From contig JAQUSM010000082.1 of the NCBI GenBank assembly GCA_028715095.1, positions 1 to 5,588 on the forward strand: 5,588 bases of DNA, in the 5' to 3' direction. The stretch comes from Candidatus Omnitrophota bacterium. Its GTDB lineage: Bacteria; Omnitrophota; Gorgyraeia; Gygaellales; Profunditerraquicolaceae. The stretch's first letter is position 1. Each line of letters opens with the position of its first letter. The notes below the pieces were generated by a model. That model worked only from the letters and a program-made list of their open reading frames with translations. It did not search any database and was not told the origin of the DNA. Below are positions 1 through 4,509 of the stretch, one piece after another. The position numbers were made by a program, and so were the translations under genes.

Positions 1-113
1 ACATCCCTTATAAAACCCAGGATGCGCGAGGCAAGTGTACCCAGGCTGATAACGGTTGCCGAGCGCGCGACTTGCCGATTATGGCTGCCTAAGGAATATT
101 TGCTTGTTGACAT
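1..113 (-). CDS. murJ: MurJ (MviN) lipid II flippase, N-terminal fragment
   Basis: This is the 5' end of a gene that continues beyond base 1; 37 complete codons are visible. The translation contains ATVISLGTLASRILGFIRD, which matches the first transmembrane helix of MurJ/MviN, the inner-membrane MOP-family flippase that moves lipid II across the membrane for peptidoglycan synthesis. R30 and R36 in SRILGFIRD align with Arg18 and Arg24 of E. coli MurJ, two essential cavity arginines. The ATG at 113-111 is the only usable start: an in-frame stop lies three codons upstream, and there is no GTG or TTG in the visible part. No Shine-Dalgarno precedes the ATG, only A/T-rich sequence ending in ATTACTC, so the mRNA may have a very short leader. 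The gene is divergent from rpsT and its first codons are shared with the rpsT -35 box. murJ beside rpsT is a known neighbourhood in other bacteria. The family call is firm despite the short fragment. Confidence 0.88.
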   Translation of the reverse strand, partial: MSTSKYSLGSHNRQVARSATVISLGTLASRILGFIRD

Positions 114-135
114 GAGTAATTAATTATGCTAATAA
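107..135 (+). promoter_or_regulatory. Strong sigma-70-type promoter for rpsT
   Basis: A perfect -35 box TTGACA (107-112) is followed by a 17-bp spacer and an extended -10, TGCTAATAA, in which TG at 127-128 precedes the hexamer TAATAA at 130-135. Transcription should start near 142, giving a leader of about 70 nt before the rpsT ATG at 212. Box quality and spacing are what one expects for a highly expressed ribosomal protein gene. The -35 box overlaps codons 1-3 of the divergent murJ gene. Confidence 0.8.
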
Positions 136-158
136 TATAAAATTAATAAAGTTAACTA

Positions 159-201
159 ACACCCGGCCCATAAGGAATCAGCCGGTGTACCCTTCTGGGT
201 A
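159..201 (+). promoter_or_regulatory. Structured rpsT 5' leader: two abutting hairpins before the Shine-Dalgarno
   Basis: Two stem-loops lie back to back in the leader. In the first, ACACC(C)GGC at 159-167 pairs with GCCGGTGT at 181-188, giving 8 bp with one bulged C at 164 and a 13-nt loop. In the second, TACCC at 188-192 pairs perfectly with GGGTA at 197-201 around a TTCT loop. T188 is shared by both stems, so they compete or stack at that base. The second stem ends on the first A of the Shine-Dalgarno AAGGAG (201-206). The loop of the first hairpin carries TAAGGA (171-176), which repeats the T-plus-Shine-Dalgarno string at 200-205. S20 represses its own translation in E. coli, so a regulatory leader is plausible, but binding here is inferred. 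Confidence 0.5.
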
Positions 202-211
202 AGGAGAATAT

Positions 212-475
212 ATGCCAAGGCGCAGAACATCATTAAAAAGCAACCGCGTAAATAAAAGAAAACATACCCGCAACCTCAAAGTAAAGGTTCAGCTTAAGAA
301 AGCAATAAAGAAATTCCAGGAGCTGCTTGCCAAAAAGGACACCGCTGAAGCAAAAACTTTCATCAGCAAGGTCTTTTCTCAGCTTGATAAAGCGGCGAAG
401 AAAAATATCATCCATCCGGCAACGGCTGACCGCAGGAAATCGCGCTTAATGCGCCGTTTGAACAAACCCGCATAA
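212..475 (+). CDS. rpsT: Small ribosomal subunit protein bS20
   Basis: This 87-residue, strongly basic protein has the size and composition of S20, which binds 16S rRNA in the lower body of the 30S subunit early in assembly. The N-terminal segment (about residues 1-35) is rich in Arg and Lys, with a SLKSNRVNKRKHTRN stretch. The C-terminal helix contains the family signature in DKAAKKNIIHPATADRRKS (about residues 59-77), where I/LH followed by an Ala/Arg/Lys-rich helix is typical of S20. The ATG at 212 sits 5 nt after a clear Shine-Dalgarno, AAGGAG (201-206). It appears to be a single-gene transcription unit with its own strong promoter and an intrinsic terminator 25 bases after the stop. Its last 30 bp overlap the 3' end of the convergent holA gene. 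There are no anomalies in the protein, and the call is secure. Confidence 0.96.
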   Translation: MPRRRTSLKSNRVNKRKHTRNLKVKVQLKKAIKKFQELLAKKDTAEAKTFISKVFSQLDKAAKKNIIHPATADRRKSRLMRRLNKPA

Positions 476-1096
476 ACCAACAACTAATTTTTCCAAGGCA
501 CAGGCAGGCTTTAGCCTGCCTGTTTTTATTTCCACGTCACAGCCAATAAGGAGTTTGAGTTTACGCCTTGCCTCTAAACCCTGGATGCCCTGTTTTTCCC
601 AGGAGTACCTTAAGCCTCCCAGGATACGTTCGGGAGCCTCTCCATTCTTTAAAAGCTGGTTTAAAATGCGCAGCGCCAAATCCGGCTTCTTTAGCTCAAT
701 CTGCCGGCTTAAAGCGAAAGTATCCGGGTTAACTGTTTCTTTAAAACGCATAACCTTGGCAGCCCGGGATATTTCCTTAATAAAACTATCCTGATAATCA
801 TAATGCTCCAGGATTAGCACCAGGACCAATTGTTTGTCCGGATTCTTAACATAGTTCAAAAGAAAATCCCGGCATGCCTCATCCAGGGAACCGGCGTCTT
901 TGATTATGATAATCCTTGTGGCGCTTTTTAAGGGGATGGCCAGGAACCTCTCCTGGATTACTTTTAAAGTTGTTTCTTTGGCGTATAATGTATCGAAGTT
1001 AAAATCCTGCAGTTCTTTTGGGAGGAATTCCTGTTTTATTTTCCTAAGCTGGCCTTCTCTTGCCTGCACATCCTGGCCGATAAGTAAATAAACCAT
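446..1096 (-). CDS. holA: DNA polymerase III subunit delta (HolA), compact form
   Basis: This is a 216-residue homologue of clamp-loader subunit delta, which opens the beta sliding clamp during replication. Recognisable blocks run in order: VYLLIGQDVQARE at residues 2-14 (delta N-terminal start), FLPKELQDFNFDTL at 24-37, FLAIPLKSATRIIIIKDA at 51-68, then LALRILNQLLKNGEAPERILGGLR at about 140-163, and the C-terminal signature EIKTGRLKPACALEKLVVGLC at 189-209. As in other deltas there is no Walker A motif. E. coli HolA is 343 residues. Here the helical lid between the N-terminal AAA+ fold (ending near 118) and the collar (from about 126) is almost absent, and the collar is also shortened before residue 180. 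Both ends are conserved, so this is not a simple truncation. The ATG at 1096 follows the lptE stop after one base (TAATATG), suggesting translational coupling; an upstream TTG at 1126 is less likely. The end overlaps rpsT by 30 bp. Confidence 0.85.
   Translation of the reverse strand: MVYLLIGQDVQAREGQLRKIKQEFLPKELQDFNFDTLYAKETTLKVIQERFLAIPLKSATRIIIIKDAGSLDEACRDFLLNYVKNPDKQLVLVLILEHYDYQDSFIKEISRAAKVMRFKETVNPDTFALSRQIELKKPDLALRILNQLLKNGEAPERILGGLRYSWEKQGIQGLEARRKLKLLIGCDVEIKTGRLKPACALEKLVVGLCGFVQTAH
500..531 (+). terminator. Rho-independent terminator of rpsT, embedded in holA
   Basis: A perfect 10-bp stem, ACAGGCAGGC (500-509) with GCCTGCCTGT (514-523), closes a TTTA tetraloop and runs into a T-rich tract (523-531, TTTTTATTT). 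It begins 25 bases after the rpsT stop. On the opposite strand the sequence following the hairpin is TGCCTTGG, with no U-run, so it should stop plus-strand transcription only. It lies entirely within the coding region of the convergent holA. Confidence 0.92.
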
Positions 1097-1097
1097 A

Positions 1098-1670
1098 TTA
1101 CCATTGTTCAACTGTACGCTCGACAATCCGGCGAGCTAAATCGTCCACGGCGTTGGTTACGGCGGTATCTTCGGATACCGCAATAACATTTCCGGAAGCA
1201 AAATTCGTAAAATAAGAATAGTTTCCGTTAAAATTATTTTCTTGCCAAACCAGTTTATTTTCTTTTTGATCCCAGAGGCTTAAGTTCACATAGATATTAA
1301 TACGGTATTCAGTAACATTCTCACCGTTGGAATCATAAGTTAAAGGGTCCTTGCGGTACTCCATCAATTCCCCTTTAAGCACCAAATCCGCCTGGGCCTC
1401 TTTTGCCGGCTTAAGATTTCCGTCAAAAAGGTAACGATTAATCACCTTTTTAGTGATATCAGTCTCCAGCATCGGCCGGTAAATCCGGTATTTATTGGCA
1501 GAATATCCTTCCTGGGTCACATCCACTTTATTTAAAAATGGCGTTACATAAATTGTGCTGAATTTCCCGGAGAGCATGGAACGGGTAGTATAGCCGCAGC
1601 CGGCAAGAAGAGCAGAGAGCAGGCAGAATGTAACAGCCAAACACAGGAAGGATACGAGCTTATTTTTCAT
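1098..1670 (-). CDS. lptE: LptE-like LPS-assembly lipoprotein
   Basis: This 190-residue lipoprotein resembles LptE, the plug subunit that sits inside the LptD barrel and helps deliver lipopolysaccharide to the outer leaflet of the outer membrane. The signal peptide (residues 1-24) ends in a lipobox, LLAG/C, with C25 as the lipidated residue. The next residue is Gly rather than the Asp inner-membrane retention signal, consistent with outer-membrane sorting. After the GCGYTTRSML start come typical family blocks: FSTIYVTPFLN (37-47), a helix around YRPMLETDITKKVINRYL, ADLVLKGELMEYRKDPLTYD, then YRINIYVNLSLWD and KLVWQENNFNG strands. The ATG at 1670 overlaps the end of the bamD-like gene by 11 bp and is preceded by GGAG (1678-1681) with 7-nt spacing. 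lptE directly before holA is the order in E. coli (leuS-lptE-holA), which supports both calls. The family diverges strongly in sequence, so the call rests on lipobox, fold pattern and context together. Confidence 0.82.
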   Translation of the reverse strand: MKNKLVSFLCLAVTFCLLSALLAGCGYTTRSMLSGKFSTIYVTPFLNKVDVTQEGYSANKYRIYRPMLETDITKKVINRYLFDGNLKPAKEAQADLVLKGELMEYRKDPLTYDSNGENVTEYRINIYVNLSLWDQKENKLVWQENNFNGNYSYFTNFASGNVIAVSEDTAVTNAVDDLARRIVERTVEQW

Positions 1671-2607
1671 TTTTGCGCTCCAATATCTGCAGCCTGGCCA
1701 CAGCCTGGGCGGCCCATGGGGTATCTGCGTAATTATTGACTATATCGTTATAATAAATCCTGGCTGAATCAAATGCCTTTTGCTTTTCATAAAAACTGGC
1801 GATATTATAGTTTGCCTCCGCCTCCTTCTCCCTGATACCGTTGATATTCTTTTCGGCATCAAGCGAAAGCACGGCATCAGGATGTTCTTTTACAAATTCT
1901 TCAAACTTTTCTTTTGCCTCCTGAGCGGCACCCTGATCATAAGCCGACCCCTTGGATAAACTGGCGCGGCAAGAAGCAATCTGGAACTTCGCCGCAGATG
2001 CCCATTCGCTATCCGGGTAGCGGGAGACGACTTTATTAAAGGCCTCTTCGGCTTCGTAATAACGCAGCAGCCCTTTTAAAACCAGCCCCAACTTATACTG
2101 CGCCCGGGCTGCTAATGGGCCATAGGTGGAATTCTCTACTATTTTTCCGAATATCTCAATCGCCGGATTCTCTACGGGCAAGGTTACTCCCAGGGCCTTT
2201 CGTTTTTCTCCGGACATAAACTTCTCGGCAATTTTATACTCCCGCTCAATAACCTCCTGGATACGTTCGCTAAAAGGATACTTATCAATCACCATCTGGT
2301 AAGCCTGGTAAGCTTCATATAATTTCCCCTCGGCCTCCTCAGTTAACCCAAGATAATACTGGCTTTCCGCAGCCTCGGCAGATTTAGGATACGCCTTAAG
2401 CAGCTTACGAAATTCTCGCCTGGCCTCTTCATATTTACTGATATCAAAGAAGGATTTGGCATAAGCAAACTGCTCAGCAGGATTATCCTTGGGCATATTC
2501 TTGGGATTAACCCACTTGCCGCTTTTAGGAGTCCAGATCCAATAGGAGTATGCCGGCTGGATAAACAGAAAAGAAACGAGTAATAAACTTAAGATTATAC
2601 GTCGCAT
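1660..2607 (-). CDS. bamD: BamD-like outer-membrane assembly TPR protein (no lipobox)
   Basis: This is a 315-residue exported TPR protein of the BamD/YfiO type. BamD is the TPR scaffold of the BAM complex that inserts beta-barrel proteins in the outer membrane. Residues 1-21 form a signal peptide (MRR, a hydrophobic core, then AYS) best cut by signal peptidase I after S21; there is no lipobox Cys, unlike canonical BamD. The mature protein starts YWIWTPKSGKWVNPK, followed by TPR-like helix pairs at roughly 43-76, 77-114, 145-200, 201-245 and 262-311, many ending in the YP pair typical of BamD repeats (KAYPKS, DKYPFSE, SRYPDS). It is longer than E. coli BamD (about 245 residues), with an extra C-terminal repeat. 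It follows comEC by 33 bp and overlaps lptE by 11 bp. The ATG at 2607 is preceded by only a weak Shine-Dalgarno. It could alternatively be a CpoB/YbgF-like periplasmic TPR protein, but the lptE neighbour and YP-ended repeats favour BamD. Confidence 0.78.
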   Translation of the reverse strand: MRRIILSLLLVSFLFIQPAYSYWIWTPKSGKWVNPKNMPKDNPAEQFAYAKSFFDISKYEEARREFRKLLKAYPKSAEAAESQYYLGLTEEAEGKLYEAYQAYQMVIDKYPFSERIQEVIEREYKIAEKFMSGEKRKALGVTLPVENPAIEIFGKIVENSTYGPLAARAQYKLGLVLKGLLRYYEAEEAFNKVVSRYPDSEWASAAKFQIASCRASLSKGSAYDQGAAQEAKEKFEEFVKEHPDAVLSLDAEKNINGIREKEAEANYNIASFYEKQKAFDSARIYYNDIVNNYADTPWAAQAVARLQILERKNEK

Positions 2608-2617
2608 AATGTCTTAA

Positions 2618-2644
2618 ATTATCATAGCCGGGGGCTTTTGTCAA
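2618..2644 (-). promoter_or_regulatory. Possible internal promoter ahead of the bamD-like gene
   Basis: On the minus strand a perfect TTGACA (2644-2639) overlaps the comEC stop codon. It is followed, after a short 15-bp spacer, by GATAAT (2623-2618), which matches TATAAT at five of six positions. A start here would leave almost no leader before the bamD-like ATG at 2607. The spacer is shorter than the optimum of 17, so this is only a candidate. It could let the envelope genes and holA be expressed apart from the competence genes. Confidence 0.3.
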
Positions 2645-4056
2645 AGATAAAAATACGCTCCCGGGATTTTGATTATTGCGGAGTTTATATTTAAAAGCAG
2701 GGTAATCAGCATGGCAGTGGTTGTGCTAAAAACCTCTCCCAGGAAAGGACAAAAAGAGCCGCATAAAACCAGGCTAAAGCCGCATAAAGTAATCAGGGTG
2801 GCCAGCGGGACAATAAGAATATTGGCCAAAATAGTTATGGGCGCGATAATGCGGAAGTTATAAGCAACAAGCCCAATTGTCCCAATCCAGGCGCAAAGAG
2901 AAACCAGGCAGCCTTCGCAGATAAATCTCAATGCCTTGACCTTGAAATTCTCCAAGCGCAAAAATGATTTTATCCTTGGATAAAAATAGGCAATCGCTAA
3001 AACACTGGCAAAAGATAATTGAAAACCAATATCAAAAAGCTGCCGGGGGCTTGGGCCTAGTATGAATAAAGCCGCGCAAGCCAAACAGTTATATATATCC
3101 GCCTGCCTTCTTAGAATATTCGCCAACAGGAAAACTATCCCCATAACCGTAGCGCGGATAACCGGATTACTTGCGCCTGTGATTAAACAATATATAAACA
3201 AACAGGCTATTGTCAGGATAATCCGAGCTTTAATCCGGATACGCATGATCTTTAACAGGAGGTTAACGATGAAAGCAACTATCCCCACGTTAAATCCGCT
3301 GACTACCAGGATATGCACGGTACCGGATTTAATCATTTGGTTGTTTACCAGGCGGGGGATAGAGCTCCTTTGCCCTAAAACCATAGCGGAAAGTATTGCC
3401 GCAGGCAAATCCGGAAGATATCTACGGATTATTTGTTCCAGCTTGGCGCGCAGCCAGAATGAAAGAATAATCAATTTGTTGCCTCTTCCCCCGGGCTGCT
3501 GAATAATTTGCAGCCTATTTCTTATGCGCATTAACAAATAAATCCCCTGGCCGGATAAATAATCCCGGTAACTGTGGGTGCCGTAAGAAAACCCGACAGG
3601 CCTGGACAAAGCTCCCGTAAGGGTTAAGCGCTGGGCATAACTTAAATCTTGCGGGAAATCTACCCTGACCAGTACTTTGCCGCAACATAACCATTTCAAA
3701 TTGTTAAGCTGAATTTCCTGCGGCCGAAAAATAAAAGTGGTACGTTCATTTTCTGTAACCGGCTGGCTGGCAACAAACCCGCTTAAGCTATAGACAGTAT
3801 CGTCATTATACGGAACAAAATTACGGATATGGCACTTATCCTGTACATACGAGCTCTTCAGGTTAAGCGCCCCAAGAGCCAAAGCCAGGAAGAATACCGA
3901 AATTGCGAATATACGGTTATTTCTAAAGCTTAAGCAGGCTGCGGAAAGAATAATTACCCCTGAACCAAGGATAATCCAGAAATTAACCCGGGTTAAACTA
4001 ACCAAAACAATTCCCAGGCAATAGAATACGGCTGATAAAGCAAACAATCTTTTCAT
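2641..4056 (-). CDS. comEC: ComEC/Rec2-family DNA-uptake channel without the C-terminal hydrolase domain
   Basis: This 471-residue polytopic inner-membrane protein belongs to the ComEC family, which passes single-stranded DNA into the cytoplasm during transformation. Residues 1-65 hold two or three hydrophobic segments. About 85-185 form the soluble N-terminal (DUF4131/OB-like) region with GFVASQPV, LTGALSRPVG and YRDYLSGQGIY. From about 215 the Competence transmembrane domain shows AILSAMVLGQRSSIP (220-234), HILVVSGFNVGIV (248-260), PVIRATVM (298-305) and FDIGFQLSFASVLAI (341-355), the classic family motifs. The protein stops just after this domain. The metallo-beta-lactamase-like domain of long ComEC proteins (about 750-800 residues) is absent, with no trace in the 33-bp gap that follows. 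The start codon overlaps the comEA stop (ATGA). An AGGAG lies 13 nt upstream, rather far, so coupled translation is likely. Family identity is certain; a role in transformation is inferred. Confidence 0.9.
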   Translation of the reverse strand: MKRLFALSAVFYCLGIVLVSLTRVNFWIILGSGVIILSAACLSFRNNRIFAISVFFLALALGALNLKSSYVQDKCHIRNFVPYNDDTVYSLSGFVASQPVTENERTTFIFRPQEIQLNNLKWLCCGKVLVRVDFPQDLSYAQRLTLTGALSRPVGFSYGTHSYRDYLSGQGIYLLMRIRNRLQIIQQPGGRGNKLIILSFWLRAKLEQIIRRYLPDLPAAILSAMVLGQRSSIPRLVNNQMIKSGTVHILVVSGFNVGIVAFIVNLLLKIMRIRIKARIILTIACLFIYCLITGASNPVIRATVMGIVFLLANILRRQADIYNCLACAALFILGPSPRQLFDIGFQLSFASVLAIAYFYPRIKSFLRLENFKVKALRFICEGCLVSLCAWIGTIGLVAYNFRIIAPITILANILIVPLATLITLCGFSLVLCGSFCPFLGEVFSTTTAMLITLLLNINSAIIKIPGAYFYL

Positions 4057-4382
4057 TCTACAAAGAAAATCTCCTTAAGCTTATTATAACGCTTTTCTCC
4101 TACGCCCTTAACCTTCTTCAATACATCTAAACTGCTGAAATTCCCATGCTGGAGACGGTATGCAATAATACGCTGAGAGGTCTTAACCGGCAGGCACCCG
4201 GCTCTTATCAGTTCTTCCAAAGATATTTTATTCAAATCAATCCTGGTTAAACGCACTTGCGGACAAAACAATTTCTTTATACGGTGATTAAGTTTGGCCA
4301 GATTATTTAAAGTTATCCCGCAAAAAGAAATAACCACAAGAAACAGGATGACCTTTTTCTCCTCAGGCGTAAGATCAAGCAT
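4053..4382 (-). CDS. comEA: ComEA-like membrane-anchored helix-hairpin-helix DNA-binding protein
   Basis: This is a 109-residue protein. A single hydrophobic segment (about residues 11-25, VILFLVVISFCGITL) should anchor it in the inner membrane. The C-terminal half (about 47-109) is a ComEA-type tandem helix-hairpin-helix module: RIDLNKISLEELIRAGCLP, then IIAYRLQHGNFSSLDVLKKV, then KGVGEKRYNKLKEIF. ComEA binds incoming double-stranded DNA outside the membrane and hands it to ComEC, whose gene follows with a 4-bp overlap. The second hairpin (KGVGEK) is intact, but the first lacks the usual LPGIG and reads AGCLPVK. The ATG at 4382 is chosen because GGAGG lies 7 nt upstream. An in-frame TTG at 4412 would add ten Gly-rich residues that are better explained as the Shine-Dalgarno tract. 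This appears to be the first gene of the minus-strand series that ends with holA; I see no convincing minus-strand promoter in front of it. Confidence 0.87.
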   Translation of the reverse strand: MLDLTPEEKKVILFLVVISFCGITLNNLAKLNHRIKKLFCPQVRLTRIDLNKISLEELIRAGCLPVKTSQRIIAYRLQHGNFSSLDVLKKVKGVGEKRYNKLKEIFFVE

Positions 4383-4460
4383 TTCTCCCCCTCCGCCCCC
4401 AATAGACGCCAAAATGCTAAAAACCTAACTAAAAAGTCCGGTTCTTACAGCCTCCCGTCC

Positions 4461-4479
4461 TACAACTTAAGCGGTTGTA
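4461..4479. promoter_or_regulatory. Dyad-symmetric candidate operator between comEA and the response regulator
   Basis: TACAAC (4461-4466) and GTTGTA (4474-4479) are perfect inverted arms separated by 7 bases. The right arm overlaps the proposed -35 box of the response regulator. The 127 bp between the two divergent starts (4383-4509) otherwise show only a looser outer inverted pair: AAAAAGTCCGG at 4431-4441 against CCGGTTTTT at 4483-4491. A regulator bound here could affect both directions. Arms of six bases can arise by chance, so this is tentative. Confidence 0.3.
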
Positions 4480-4503
4480 TTCCCGGTTTTTATGGTGTAT
4501 ACT
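4475..4503 (+). promoter_or_regulatory. Probable promoter for a leaderless response-regulator mRNA
   Basis: A -10 hexamer TATACT (4498-4503) matches the consensus at five of six positions. It has a weak -35, TTGTAT (4475-4480), at the ideal 17-bp spacing. The expected start site, about 7 bases after the -10, falls on the ATG at 4510, and no Shine-Dalgarno precedes that ATG or the upstream ATG at 4492. The simplest reading is a transcript beginning at or within a base or two of the start codon. Confidence 0.5.
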
Positions 4504-4509
4504 TCCTTT

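Noticed and set aside
30..76. Inverted repeat GGCAAGT (30-36) / ACTTGCC (70-76) suggesting a small RNA
   Set aside because: The region translates as the conserved MurJ N-terminus, and the stem has a long loop with no terminator, so the coding explanation suffices.
35..192. GTGTACCC at 35-42 and 185-192, and TAAGGAAT at 90-97 and 171-178, as direct repeats
   Set aside because: The first copy of each lies in murJ coding sequence; two 8-mers repeated once could be chance and no spacing pattern follows.
233..415. Minus-strand open frame across rpsT
   Set aside because: It is the antisense shadow of a lysine-rich gene, giving a Phe/Leu-rich product. rpsT has the promoter, Shine-Dalgarno and family match.
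446..1096. holA as a frameshifted pseudogene
   Set aside because: The frame is open from the lptE junction to the conserved C-terminal motif, and the missing segments are internal and cleanly removed, so decay is not the best explanation.
1094..1126. TTG start for holA at 1126, adding ten residues
   Set aside because: The ATG at 1096 directly follows the lptE stop and begins exactly where delta homology (VYLLIG) starts.
3062..3502. Open frame of 146 codons on the plus strand inside comEC
   Set aside because: It is antisense to a motif-rich ComEC region, has no Shine-Dalgarno, and its translation resembles no family; it is a by-product of the reading-frame composition.
4380..4412. TTG start for comEA at 4412, adding a GGGGG peptide
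   Set aside because: The Gly codons are the purine-rich Shine-Dalgarno tract read in frame; the ATG at 4382 has a well-spaced GGAGG.
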